From Oceanicaulis sp052055585 (lineage in GTDB: Bacteria > Pseudomonadota > Alphaproteobacteria > Caulobacterales > Maricaulaceae), in NCBI RefSeq assembly GCF_052055585.1, contig NZ_CP170485.1, forward strand, positions 310,001 through 374,000: DNA of 64,000 nucleotides, given 5' to 3'. A program made the position numbers and the translations under genes. The notes below the pieces were generated by a model. The model was given only the letters and a program-made list of their open reading frames with translations. It did no database searches and was not told the origin of the DNA. This document shows, piece by piece, positions 33,932 to 43,177 of this stretch (position 1 is the stretch's first letter; the number at the start of each line of letters is the position of its first letter).

Positions 33932-34813
33932 ATGTCGCGCGCCGTTCGTAAAGCCGTCATTCCGGTCGCAGGGTTCGGGACGCGCGTGCTGCCCGCCACG
34001 AAAGTGATCCCCAAGGAAATGCTGCCGGTCTATGACCGTCCGGCCCTTCAATATGTGGTCGACGAGGCTCTGGCAGCCGGCATTGAACACTTCATCTTCA
34101 TCACGGGCCGCAACAAAGGCGCGATCGAGGACTATTTCGATCATGCCTATGAGCTGGAAGATGCGCTGGCGAAGAAGAACAAGTCCGACCTTCTGGACAC
34201 GCTCAATACGCTGCGCCCTGAGGCCGGGACCTGCAGCTTTGTGCGCCAGCAGGCGCCGCGCGGTCTGGGTCACGCCATCTGGTGTGCGCGCGATCTGATC
34301 GGTGATGATCCGTTTGCGGTCATGCTGCCGGACATGATCATGGACGGCGCCACGCCGTGCCTTAAGGGCATGGTCGACGCCTATGCCGAAACCGGCGGCA
34401 ATCTGGTCTCGGTAGAGGCTGTGCCCCATGAAGACGTGTCAAAATACGGCGTGATCAAGCCGGGCGCGGACAAGGGCGTGCTGCTTGAGATGACGGGCAT
34501 GGTGGAAAAGCCGCCGGTGGATCAGGCGCCGTCCAATCTGATGATTTCAGGCCGCTATATCCTCGAGCCGCAGATCATGGCGCTTCTGGGCGATCAGAAG
34601 CCGGGCGCCGGCGGAGAAATCCAGCTGACCGACTCCATGGTCACCCTGCTCGAGAGCCGGCCGTTCCACGCCTACAAGTTTGACGGCGTCACCTATGACA
34701 CAGGCTCGCCGCAAGGCTATCTCGAAGCCTTTGCCGCCATGGCTCTGAAAGCGGACGCATCCGCCAGCGAGGCGGTGCTGTCCGGGCTTCTGAAAGGCGA
34801 GCGCCGGGTCTAA
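33932..34813 (+). CDS. galU: UTP-glucose-1-phosphate uridylyltransferase
   Basis: A 293-residue nucleotidyltransferase making UDP-glucose. Signature residues are AGFGTRVLPATKVIPKEMLPV near the N-terminus, AVMLPDMIMD and the C-terminal FDGVTYDTGSPQGYLEA. Its product feeds Ugd two genes upstream. Its TAA stop shares bases with the TAG stop of the convergent glmM gene. Confidence 0.95.
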   Translation: MSRAVRKAVIPVAGFGTRVLPATKVIPKEMLPVYDRPALQYVVDEALAAGIEHFIFITGRNKGAIEDYFDHAYELEDALAKKNKSDLLDTLNTLRPEAGTCSFVRQQAPRGLGHAIWCARDLIGDDPFAVMLPDMIMDGATPCLKGMVDAYAETGGNLVSVEAVPHEDVSKYGVIKPGADKGVLLEMTGMVEKPPVDQAPSNLMISGRYILEPQIMALLGDQKPGAGGEIQLTDSMVTLLESRPFHAYKFDGVTYDTGSPQGYLEAFAAMALKADASASEAVLSGLLKGERRV

Positions 34814-36153
34814 CCCGCCGCCTGCCGGATCGCTTCAGCCAGATCTTCCGCCACCGAGGTGACGAGGTGATCGTCATCGCCCTGGGTCATGACCCGGATG
34901 AGCGGTTCCGTGCCTGATTTGCGCAGGACAAGACGGCCCTGATTGCCAAGGCGGGTCTCGGCGTCCTGTTGGGCCTTCTGGACGCTCTCAAGCTCCAGCG
35001 GCGAGGCGCCCTCATAGCGCACATTGATCAGCACCTGAGGCGCCGGTTCGAACAGGTGACAGATCTCGCTTGCCGGTTTCTGGGCGCGCACACAGCTCGC
35101 CAGCACCTGCAGCGCCGCGATCAGGCCGTCCCCTGTCGTGGCATGGTCCAGAAGGACCACATGGCCCGATTGCTCGCCGCCCACATTGTAGCCGCCATTG
35201 CGCATGGCCTCAACCACATGGCGGTCACCAACCTTGGTGCGGATGAGTTTGAGGTTTTCTGACTGCAGATACCGCTCAAGCCCGAAATTGCTCATCACGG
35301 TAGTGACGACGCCATCGCCGGTCAGCTGGCCGGTGTCGAGCTGGTCCTTGCCGATGCGGGCGATGATCTGATCCCCATCGATCAGTTCGCCCTTCTCGTC
35401 GCACAGAATGGCGCGGTCGGCGTCGCCGTCGAGTGCAATGCCGATATCTGCGCCCAATTCGCGGACAGCCCTGATCATGGCGTCGGGCGCTGTGGAGCCG
35501 CACTCGCGATTGATGTTGGTGCCGTTTGGGGTCACGCCGATCGGGTGCACGTCCGCGCCCAGCTCCCACAGGGCGATCGGCGCGGTCTTGTAACCACCGC
35601 CATTGGCGCAATCGACCACGACCTTGATGCCGGACAGCGACAGCTCACGCGGGAAGCTCGCCTTGGCGCCTTCGATATAGCGGCCATAGGCGTCCTTGTA
35701 GTGATCGAGCTTGCCGATCTTCTCTCCGTCCACGGAAGAGGCGTCAGGATCTTGCTCGATCAGTCGCTCGATCTCCAGCTCGCTTGCGTCGGCGAGCTTG
35801 AAGCCATCCGGACCAAACAGCTTGATGCCGTTATCAGTATAGGGGTTGTGAGACGCGGTGATCATGATGCCCAGATCGGCGCGCATGGAGCGGGTGAGCA
35901 TACCGATGGCGGGCGTGGGGCAGGGGCCGATCAGGCGTACATCCATGCCCGCAGCCGTGAGCCCGCCCACCATGGCATGCTCGATCATGTATCCCGACAG
36001 GCGGGTGTCCTTGCCGATGACCACCATGTGGCGGCGCTCGCCCTGTTTGACGAAAGAGCCAATGGCCCGGCCCAGCTTCAGCGCCACCTCCGGGGTCATC
36101 GGGTGCTGGTTCGCGCGGCCGCGAACGCCGTCAGTGCCGAAATACTGTTTCAT
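34810..36153 (-). CDS. glmM: Phosphoglucosamine mutase
   Basis: A 447-residue phosphohexomutase converting glucosamine-6-phosphate to glucosamine-1-phosphate for UDP-GlcNAc, peptidoglycan and lipid A. It starts MKQYFGTDGVRGRAN, has the phosphoserine loop TASHNPYTDNG (Ser101), the metal loop LDGDADR and the C-terminal RKSGTEPLIRVM. It ends overlapping the galU stop (CTAA at 34810-34813) and is divergent from the aminotransferase gene. Confidence 0.97.
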   Translation of the reverse strand: MKQYFGTDGVRGRANQHPMTPEVALKLGRAIGSFVKQGERRHMVVIGKDTRLSGYMIEHAMVGGLTAAGMDVRLIGPCPTPAIGMLTRSMRADLGIMITASHNPYTDNGIKLFGPDGFKLADASELEIERLIEQDPDASSVDGEKIGKLDHYKDAYGRYIEGAKASFPRELSLSGIKVVVDCANGGGYKTAPIALWELGADVHPIGVTPNGTNINRECGSTAPDAMIRAVRELGADIGIALDGDADRAILCDEKGELIDGDQIIARIGKDQLDTGQLTGDGVVTTVMSNFGLERYLQSENLKLIRTKVGDRHVVEAMRNGGYNVGGEQSGHVVLLDHATTGDGLIAALQVLASCVRAQKPASEICHLFEPAPQVLINVRYEGASPLELESVQKAQQDAETRLGNQGRLVLRKSGTEPLIRVMTQGDDDHLVTSVAEDLAEAIRQAAG

Positions 36154-36333
36154 GGGTCGGGTCCCCGTGCTGGCTCAGGTGCTCTGGTCGTAGGCTGATC
36201 GCAGAGCCGATGCAATCACATGGCCGTTCAGGCCGCTGGTGAAATAAAACGACAGGCTTCGTGACTTTTCTCCAAACTGCGAAGCCAATAAGAGCAGGAT
36301 CACCCTTTTCGCTTTGCGCCAGGAATACGCATC

Positions 36334-37446
36334 ATGCTGCCTTTCATTGACCTCGCCGCCCAGCGGGCCCGCCTTCAGCCCAAGCTGGACCAGGCTATCG
36401 CCAAGGTGATCGAGGAGGGACGCTATATCTTCGGCCCGGAAGTCACCGAGCTGGAAGAGAAGCTTGCCGCGTTCAGCGCCGCCAAACACGCCCTGACCTG
36501 CGCCAACGGCACCGATGCGCTCGCACTGCCGCTCATGGCCTGGCAGGTGGGGGAGAAGGACGCGATCTTCGTGCCGAGCTTCACCTTTGCGTCGACCGCT
36601 GAAATGCCGGCGCATCTGGGCGCGCACCCGGTGTTTGTCGACATTGATCCCGAGACCTATTGCATGGATCCCAAATCGCTTGAGAAAGCGGTGGCCTGGG
36701 CCAAGGCTGAGGGTTTGAAACCGCATACGGTGATCGCGGTGGACCTGTTTGGTCAGCCAGCGGACTACCCGGCGCTCTCGGCGATCTGCAAGGCCGAAGG
36801 CATGAAGCTGATCGCAGATAGCGCGCAGGGCTTTGGCTGCACGCTCAATGGCAAACATCCGGTCGAATGGGCGGATGTGGCGACGATCAGCTTCTACCCG
36901 GCAAAGCCTCTGGGCTGTTATGGCGATGGCGGCGCCGTGGTAACCCAGGATGACGAGCTGCAGCACCTTATGAAGTCGCTGCGCAATCACGGTGAGGCGG
37001 ATGAGCGTTATTACTATGCCCGCATCGGCCTGAACTCGCGTCTGGATACGATCCAGGCGGCGGTGCTGTTGCTGAAGATGGAAATCTTCGCAGACGAAAT
37101 AAGTGCGCGCAATGTGGCGGCTGACGCCTACGCCAAAGGCTTTGGTGATGTGGTGAAAGCGCCCAAGGTCATTGAAGGTGGTATCTCCACCTGGGCGCAG
37201 TACACCATTGAAGTCGATGATCGCGAGGGCTTCCGCGCCAGCCTGGGCGAAAAGAAAGTGCCGACAGCGGTGTATTACCCTGTCCCGCTTCACCTTCAGG
37301 ATTGCTACGCCGCGTTCAAGCAAATGCCGGGCGGCCTGCCGGTGACCGAAGCCGCGGCCCATCGCGTCGTTTCGCTTCCGATGGACGCCTATCTGGAGGG
37401 CGACCGTCTCGAGCAGGTAATCGCGGCTGTGCGCGCCGCAGTGTGA
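36334..37446 (+). CDS. DegT/DnrJ/EryC1/StrS sugar aminotransferase
   Basis: A 370-residue PLP enzyme that aminates keto nucleotide sugars. It begins with IDLAAQ and GRYIFGPEVTELEEKLA; the PLP-binding Lys191 lies in SFYPAKPLGCYGDGG and the ring-stacking Asp162 in ADSAQGFG. It resembles WbpE/WlbC/GnnB enzymes that make 3-amino UDP-sugars, which would pair it with the Gfo/Idh/MocA dehydrogenase upstream. Product identity is inferred only. A terminator follows the gene. Confidence 0.9.
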   Translation: MLPFIDLAAQRARLQPKLDQAIAKVIEEGRYIFGPEVTELEEKLAAFSAAKHALTCANGTDALALPLMAWQVGEKDAIFVPSFTFASTAEMPAHLGAHPVFVDIDPETYCMDPKSLEKAVAWAKAEGLKPHTVIAVDLFGQPADYPALSAICKAEGMKLIADSAQGFGCTLNGKHPVEWADVATISFYPAKPLGCYGDGGAVVTQDDELQHLMKSLRNHGEADERYYYARIGLNSRLDTIQAAVLLLKMEIFADEISARNVAADAYAKGFGDVVKAPKVIEGGISTWAQYTIEVDDREGFRASLGEKKVPTAVYYPVPLHLQDCYAAFKQMPGGLPVTEAAAHRVVSLPMDAYLEGDRLEQVIAAVRAAV

Positions 37447-37503
37447 TCAGCGGTACGACCGCTTGAACACGGGGCTTCAGCGCCCATGTAAGAGCTGAAC
37501 CAG

Positions 37504-37536
37504 ACGGGCGGTCCTGCATGGGGTCGCCCGTTTTTT
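37504..37536 (+). terminator. Intrinsic terminator of the aminotransferase gene
   Basis: Stem ACGGGCG/CGCCCGT (37504-37510, 37525-37531) followed by six T's. Confidence 0.85.
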
Positions 37537-37662
37537 ATCGTCACTATCCATTCGAATGCTGCGGTGCACACTGGTGAGGGTTTGTCGGGTTTCTCCGCTT
37601 TGCAAACCTTTCTAAACTGACTACCACAACCGCTGCTCTTCTCCTGACTAAGGGACGTCGTC

Positions 37663-38634
37663 ATGACCGACATCCAGTCGCGCATTCACGCCTATGCGCA
37701 GCGCTTTGCGAACGGCGGCAAGCCGCGCGAACGCGAACTCTCCCCGCACCTCAAGGCGCTTGAGGCTGAAGCTATTCATATCATGCGGGAAGTCGCCGCC
37801 GAGTTTGAGCGACCAGTCATGCTCTATTCGATCGGCAAGGACTCAACGGTCATGCTGCATCTGGCTATGAAGGCGTTCTTTCCTTCAAAGCCGCCTTTCC
37901 CCTTTCTTCACATCGACTCCCTGTGGGAGTTCCAGGCCATGGGTGAGTTTCGCGACGCGCTGACCGAGGCGCTCGGGCTCGACATGATTGTCTGGGTGAA
38001 CGAGGAGGGCAAACAGCGCCAGATCAATCCGTTCACCGACGGATCGGCTCTGCATACCCAGGTCATGCGCACCGAAGGCCTGCTGCAGGCTCTCAATGAT
38101 GGTCGCTATGATGCGGCTTTCGGCGGCGGTCGTCGCGACGAGGAGAAATCCCGCGCCAAGGAGCGCGTCTTCTCTTTCCGGAACGCTGCACATGCCTGGG
38201 ACCCGCGCAATCAGCGCCCCGAACTCTGGCGCACCTACAACACCCGTATTCGCAAGGGTGAAAGCATTCGCGTCTTCCCGCTGTCCAACTGGACCGAAGT
38301 GGATATCTGGCAATACATTCTGGAAGAAGACATCCCTATTGTGCCGCTTTACTTCGCGGGCGAACGACCTGTCGTGGAGCGGGATGGCACGCTCCTAATG
38401 GTCGATGACGAGCGCATGGTGTTCGAGGACGGCGAGATCCCGGAAATGCGCAAGATCCGCTTCCGGACGCTGGGCTGCTATCCACTGACCGGCGCTGTGG
38501 AAAGCGAAGCGGAAACGCTCGACGATATTGTCCTTGAAATGCTGACGGCACGGACATCTGAACGCGCAGGCCGCCTGATCGATTTCGACGAGGCGGGCTC
38601 CATGGAGAAGAAGAAGCGCGAGGGGTATTTCTAA
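37663..38634 (+). CDS. cysD: Sulfate adenylyltransferase subunit 2
   Basis: A 323-residue ATP sulfurylase catalytic subunit that forms adenosine 5'-phosphosulfate from sulfate and ATP. The PP-loop is YSIGKDSTVML (55-65); FGGGRRDEEKSRAKER and the conserved FRTLGCYPLTGAVES follow. The stop is one base before cysNC, giving a two-gene operon. No cysH/cysI/cysJ is nearby, so the operon fits PAPS supply for sulfotransferases, as NodPQ does for NodH. Confidence 0.96.
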   Translation: MTDIQSRIHAYAQRFANGGKPRERELSPHLKALEAEAIHIMREVAAEFERPVMLYSIGKDSTVMLHLAMKAFFPSKPPFPFLHIDSLWEFQAMGEFRDALTEALGLDMIVWVNEEGKQRQINPFTDGSALHTQVMRTEGLLQALNDGRYDAAFGGGRRDEEKSRAKERVFSFRNAAHAWDPRNQRPELWRTYNTRIRKGESIRVFPLSNWTEVDIWQYILEEDIPIVPLYFAGERPVVERDGTLLMVDDERMVFEDGEIPEMRKIRFRTLGCYPLTGAVESEAETLDDIVLEMLTARTSERAGRLIDFDEAGSMEKKKREGYF

Positions 38635-38635
38635 G

Positions 38636-40534
38636 ATGGCTGATGATGCAATCCGCGCTGAAGTCTCCGAGCGTCTGACCCGGGCGGGCGAAAACGGCGT
38701 GCTGCGGGTCATTACCTGCGGTTCCGTGGATGACGGCAAATCCACCCTGATTGGCCGCTTGCTCTATGATTCCAAGCTTCTCTTCGAAGACCAGATCAAG
38801 GTGCTCGAGCGCGACTCTCGCAAGCACGGCACGGCGGGTGAGGAGATCGACTTCGCGCTGCTGCTGGACGGTCTTGAAGCTGAACGCGAGCAGGGCATCA
38901 CGATTGATGTGGCCTATCGCTTCTTCAACACCGAGAAGCGCAAATTCATCGTGGCCGATACGCCCGGACACGAGCAGTACACCCGCAACATGGCCACGGG
39001 CGCCTCGACGGCGGACCTCGCCATCATTCTGGTGGATGCGCGCAAGGGTGTGCTGACCCAGACCAAGCGCCATACCTATATCGCAAACATGATGGGCATC
39101 CGCCATGCTGTGCTGGCGGTGAACAAGATGGACCTGGTGGAGCATTCGCGCGCCCGCTTCCACGAGATCGTGTCTGAATACCTGACCATCGCCGAGGATC
39201 TGGGTTTTGCGACCATCACGCCGATCCCGATCTCGGCGCGTTATGGCGACAACATCTTCTCGCGCTCTGACGCCATGAAATGGCATGACGGCCCGACATT
39301 GATGGAGCATCTCGAACGGGTGGACACCAACACCGACAAGGAGGCGGCCTATGCTTTCCGCTTCCCGGTGCAATGGGTGAACCGGCCCAATCTCGATTTC
39401 CGTGGCTTCTCCGGCACGGTGGCTTCCGGCGCTGTGGCGCCGGGGGACGCCGTGATTGTCGCCCATTCTGGCAAGACCGCCACGATCAGCCGTGTGGTGA
39501 CCGCGGATGGTGATCTGGCCTCTGCAAGCGCTGGCGATGCCGTAACCCTGGTGCTCGATCGGGAAATTGATATTGCACGCGGCGACATGCTCGCCGACCC
39601 CCAGAAGCGCCCGGAAGTTTCAGACCAGTTCGCAGCCGAAATTCTCTGGATGACAGAGGAAGAAATGCTGCCCGGGCGGTCTTATCTCCTGAAGGCTGGC
39701 GGGCAGACCTCTCCCGTGTCTGTGACCACGCTCAAGCACAAGCTCAACGTCAACAGCTTCGAGAAAGAGCCGGGCAAGTCGCTCAAGCTCAACGAGATTG
39801 GCGTTTGCACGCTTTCGACGTCACGGCCCATCGCTTTTGACCCTTACAAGGACCAGCGCGAAACCGGCTCCTTTGTCCTGATCGACCGCTTCACCAACCA
39901 GACGGTGGGTGCGGGCATGATTGAATTCTCGCTGCGTCGGGCCAGCAACATCCACACCCATGCCATGGACGTGGACAAGGCGCGTCGGGCTGACATGAAG
40001 GGCCAGAAACCGGCTGTGCTGTGGTTCACGGGCCTGTCGGGGGCGGGCAAGTCCACCATCGCCAACCTGGTCGAGCGCAAGCTGGCCGAGGCCGGGCGTC
40101 ATACCTATTCGCTGGATGGCGACAATGTCCGCCATGGGCTGAACAAGGATCTGGGCTTCACCGACGTGGACCGGGTGGAGAATATCCGCCGGATCGGGGA
40201 AGTGGCGAAACTGTTTGTGGATGCGGGCCTGATCGTGACCTGCTCCTTCATCTCGCCCTTCCGCTCGGAGCGTCAGATGGTGCGTGAGCTGGTGGATGAG
40301 GCGGAGTTCATCGAGATCTTCGTGGATGCACCGCTGGACGTGTGTATCGAGCGTGACCCCAAGGGCCTCTACAAGAAGGCGCAGGCGGGTGAGATCAAGA
40401 ACTTCACCGGTTTTGACAGCCCGTATGAAGCGCCCGAGAGCGCCGAGATACATCTGAAGACGGGCGATATGTCTGCGGAAGATGCGGCAGAGCGCGTGAT
40501 CGAGACGCTGATCGAGCGCGGCTTTATCGGCTAA
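38636..40534 (+). CDS. cysNC: Bifunctional sulfate adenylyltransferase subunit 1/APS kinase
   Basis: A 632-residue NodQ-type fusion. The N-terminal CysN GTPase has G1 GSVDDGKST (29-37), DTPGHEQYTRN and NKMDL; it drives APS formation by CysD. The C-terminal APS kinase has its own P-loop GLSGAGKS (466-473) and phosphorylates APS to PAPS, the sulfate donor. The kinase fusion points to PAPS as the product of the operon. A 12-bp hairpin separates it from the convergent cysQ. Confidence 0.96.
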   Translation: MADDAIRAEVSERLTRAGENGVLRVITCGSVDDGKSTLIGRLLYDSKLLFEDQIKVLERDSRKHGTAGEEIDFALLLDGLEAEREQGITIDVAYRFFNTEKRKFIVADTPGHEQYTRNMATGASTADLAIILVDARKGVLTQTKRHTYIANMMGIRHAVLAVNKMDLVEHSRARFHEIVSEYLTIAEDLGFATITPIPISARYGDNIFSRSDAMKWHDGPTLMEHLERVDTNTDKEAAYAFRFPVQWVNRPNLDFRGFSGTVASGAVAPGDAVIVAHSGKTATISRVVTADGDLASASAGDAVTLVLDREIDIARGDMLADPQKRPEVSDQFAAEILWMTEEEMLPGRSYLLKAGGQTSPVSVTTLKHKLNVNSFEKEPGKSLKLNEIGVCTLSTSRPIAFDPYKDQRETGSFVLIDRFTNQTVGAGMIEFSLRRASNIHTHAMDVDKARRADMKGQKPAVLWFTGLSGAGKSTIANLVERKLAEAGRHTYSLDGDNVRHGLNKDLGFTDVDRVENIRRIGEVAKLFVDAGLIVTCSFISPFRSERQMVRELVDEAEFIEIFVDAPLDVCIERDPKGLYKKAQAGEIKNFTGFDSPYEAPESAEIHLKTGDMSAEDAAERVIETLIERGFIG

Positions 40535-40543
40535 AGGCTTCAG

Positions 40544-40572
40544 GCGTTGTCCGGCGGAAGGCCGGACAACGC
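40544..40572. terminator. Hairpin between convergent cysNC and cysQ
   Basis: A perfect 12-bp stem GCGTTGTCCGGC/GCCGGACAACGC (40544-40555, 40561-40572) with a GGAAG loop. There is little T-run on either strand. Confidence 0.6.
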
Positions 40573-40581
40573 TTGCGCTTT

Positions 40582-41370
40582 CTAGCGGGGCGGCTGCGCC
40601 CAGGCCACGAAGGCGCCGTTCTTGTAGCCCGCTTCAGTTTTGCCATAGCGGAAGGGTGCGCCATCCGGTTCGGTGACGGCGCCGCCAGCGGCCTTGAGCA
40701 CGGCGTGTCCGGCGGCGGTATCCCATTCCATGGTCGGCCCGAAGCGCGGATAGAGATCGGCGGCGCCTTCCGCCAGCTTGCAGAATTTGAGAGACGAGCC
40801 GGCTGAGACCGCCTCGGTCACGCCTTGCGCCTCGGCGAAGGCCTTGGTCTGATCGTCGGCGTGGGAGCGGCTCATCACGGCGGTCATGCCGCTGGCGGGT
40901 TTTTCACGCGTCTTCGCGGGTTTCAGACGGTCGATCGCCAGGGTCTCACCAGGCTCAAACGCGCCGGTGAACGCGGTTTCTCCGCCCAGATAGAGTTGAT
41001 TGAGAGCTGGGGCAAAGACGGCGCCGGCCACCGGCACGCCGTTGCGGATCAGGGCGATGTTGATGGTGAACTCGCCGCGTTTGGCGATGAACTCCTTGGT
41101 GCCGTCCACAGGATCGACAAGCAGGAACTCATCCTCGACCGACGGGCGGATGCCCGCCTCAAAGCTTTCTTCCGCCAGAACCGGCACGTCCGGCATCAGC
41201 TCGGCGAGGGCCTTCAGAATGATGATTTCGGCGCGCTTGTCTGCTTCGGTGACGGGAGACTTGTCAGCTTTCTGCTCAGCCGTGAAATCGCTCTCATACA
41301 CCTCCATCACCGGGATGGCGGCCTCAAGACAGATCTGACCAAAGGACCGGGCGAGAGCGTCGAGTGTCAT
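40582..41370 (-). CDS. cysQ: 3'(2'),5'-bisphosphate nucleotidase
   Basis: A 262-residue inositol-phosphatase-fold enzyme that hydrolyses 3'-phosphoadenosine 5'-phosphate (PAP), the inhibitory by-product of sulfotransferases. Metal motifs are LAEESFE, LLVDPVDGTKEF and MEWDTAAGHA. It is the last gene of the sulfotransferase-rfbCBDA operon, 24 bases after rfbA, which ties PAP removal to the sulfation step there. Confidence 0.94.
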   Translation of the reverse strand: MTLDALARSFGQICLEAAIPVMEVYESDFTAEQKADKSPVTEADKRAEIIILKALAELMPDVPVLAEESFEAGIRPSVEDEFLLVDPVDGTKEFIAKRGEFTINIALIRNGVPVAGAVFAPALNQLYLGGETAFTGAFEPGETLAIDRLKPAKTREKPASGMTAVMSRSHADDQTKAFAEAQGVTEAVSAGSSLKFCKLAEGAADLYPRFGPTMEWDTAAGHAVLKAAGGAVTEPDGAPFRYGKTEAGYKNGAFVAWAQPPR

Positions 41371-41394
41371 GGTCAGGTCCTTGTCGTCTACGAG

Positions 41395-42279
41395 TTAGCG
41401 GCGTTCGGCTTTCAGGAGGTTTTTCAGATAAGCGCCATAGGCGTTCGGGATCGAATTGGCGGCCTTCTTCAATTGCTCGTCATTGATGAAGCCATTGCGC
41501 CAGGCGATCTCTTCAGGGCAGGCGATTTTCAGGCCCTGGCGTTTCTCGATGGCGCGCACATATTCGGTCGCCTCCACCATGCCTTCGACCGTGCCGGTAT
41601 CCAGCCAGGCGACGCCGCGGGACAAGAGCTGAACCTTCAGCTGGCCGCGCTCCATATAAGCTTCGTTGACCGAGGTGATCTCCAGCTCGCCGCGGGCGGA
41701 CGGGGTGATCGATTTGGCGATCTCCACCACGCTGGAATCATAAAAATAAAGCCCGGTCACCGCCCAGTTGCTGCGCGGCTTCTTGGGTTTTTCTTCAAGG
41801 CTGATGGCGCGGCCGTCATCATCGAGTTCGACAACGCCGAAGGACGTCGGATCAGCGACGTGATAGGCGAAGACCAGCGCGCCTTCATCAAATTCGCCCG
41901 CGGTGCGCAGACCTTCAACAAGGCCTGCCCCATGGAAGAGATTGTCGCCCAGGATCAGCGCGACATTGTCGTCGCCGATGAAGTCTTCACCGATCAGGAA
42001 AGCTTCGGCCAGCCCGCGCGGCTTGTCCTGCTCTGCGTACTGAATGCTCACGCCATAGCGGGAGCCGTCGCCCAGAAGTGTCTGGTATGCGGCTTTGCTC
42101 TCTGGCGTGGTGATGATCAGGATTTCACGAATGCCGGCGAGGAGCAGCGTCGAGAAGGGGTAGAAAATCAGCGGCTTGTCGTAGATCGGCAGAAGCTGCT
42201 TGGAGACGGCGAGCGTGATCGGGCGCAAACGGCTGCCCAGCCCGCCGGCCAGAATGATCCCTTTGGTAGTCTTCGACAT
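41395..42279 (-). CDS. rfbA: Glucose-1-phosphate thymidylyltransferase
   Basis: A 294-residue nucleotidyltransferase, first enzyme of dTDP-L-rhamnose synthesis (dTTP + glucose-1-phosphate). GIILAGGLGSRLRPIT and LLPIYDKPLIFYP are the signature sequences; ALILGDNLFHG and WLDTGT follow. Length matches RmlA. It sits between rfbD (13 bases) and cysQ in a compact operon; in this cluster rfbA is late rather than first. Confidence 0.96.
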   Translation of the reverse strand: MSKTTKGIILAGGLGSRLRPITLAVSKQLLPIYDKPLIFYPFSTLLLAGIREILIITTPESKAAYQTLLGDGSRYGVSIQYAEQDKPRGLAEAFLIGEDFIGDDNVALILGDNLFHGAGLVEGLRTAGEFDEGALVFAYHVADPTSFGVVELDDDGRAISLEEKPKKPRSNWAVTGLYFYDSSVVEIAKSITPSARGELEITSVNEAYMERGQLKVQLLSRGVAWLDTGTVEGMVEATEYVRAIEKRQGLKIACPEEIAWRNGFINDEQLKKAANSIPNAYGAYLKNLLKAERR

Positions 42280-42292
42280 GGTGCGCGCTCAC

Positions 42293-43177
42293 TCAACCCT
42301 TGGGGTGCTCATAGCGCCGGGCGATCACTTCAGGCAAGCCCGCGCGCCAGTCTCCGGGTCCGATTCCGGTCGTCGCCAGCAAGGCTTGCGCGTCCATCCG
42401 GGTGTCGAGCGGGCGTTGTGCGGGTTGAGGGAACGCACTGGAATCGACGGGCTCGATCACCGGTTCCACAGGCAGATGCGCCTGCGCGAGCCGGATGGCG
42501 GCGCGCGCGAAATCATACCAGCTGGCGGCTGGGCCGCCGCTGAAATGGAACACTCCGCTGGGCAGGGTTTCCCGCTGTGCAAGACCGACAAGGGCTCTGG
42601 CGAGATCAGGCGCCCAGGTGGGCGTGCTGATCTGGTCGTTGACGACCTTCAGGGGCAGTCCGTTATCCAGGCGGTTGAGGATGGCGTTCAGGAAGCTGCC
42701 GCCGCGCCCGTCAAAGATCCAGGCGGCGCGCAGGATCATCGCGTCCTCGTTGGCGGTCATTACGGCGTCTTCGCCATTGCGTTTGGTGCGGGCGTAGACA
42801 TTCAGCGGATGCGTACGAGCCGTTTCCTTGTACGGAGCACCGCCGGGAGCGCCGTCAAAAACGTAGTCGGTCGACACGTGCAGGAAATGGATGTCGCGCG
42901 CCTTGCAGGCCGCGGCCAGACGGGACGGGCCGGAGCAATTGAGCGCCTGCGCTGCGTCAGGGTCGGCTTCCGCCCCGTTCACATCGGTATAGGCGGCGGC
43001 GTTGATGACGGCGTGAGGCTTATGGGCGTCGAGCAGCGCCGACGGGTCATCCTGCGCCAGATCGAACTGGTCACGGCCGCAGGCGACCAGCTTTGCGTCG
43101 GTTTCGAGCAGGGCTTGCGCCAGCTGTCCAGACCGACCGATCACCAGAATGGGGGCGTCGACAGCCTGTGACGTCAT
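42293..43177 (-). CDS. rfbD: dTDP-4-dehydrorhamnose reductase
   Basis: A 294-residue short-chain reductase doing the last step to dTDP-L-rhamnose. The nucleotide loop is VIGRSGQLAQAL and the active-site pair lies in YARTKRNGE after HVSTDYVFDG. The ATG at 43177 overlaps the rfbB stop as ATGA, implying translational coupling; a longer upstream frame is not conserved. Confidence 0.95.
   Translation of the reverse strand: MTSQAVDAPILVIGRSGQLAQALLETDAKLVACGRDQFDLAQDDPSALLDAHKPHAVINAAAYTDVNGAEADPDAAQALNCSGPSRLAAACKARDIHFLHVSTDYVFDGAPGGAPYKETARTHPLNVYARTKRNGEDAVMTANEDAMILRAAWIFDGRGGSFLNAILNRLDNGLPLKVVNDQISTPTWAPDLARALVGLAQRETLPSGVFHFSGGPAASWYDFARAAIRLAQAHLPVEPVIEPVDSSAFPQPAQRPLDTRMDAQALLATTGIGPGDWRAGLPEVIARRYEHPKG

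Noticed and set aside
40825..42543. 572-codon plus-strand frame across cysQ, rfbA and part of rfbD
   Set aside because: It is antisense to three well-recognised genes and has a shadow-like composition.
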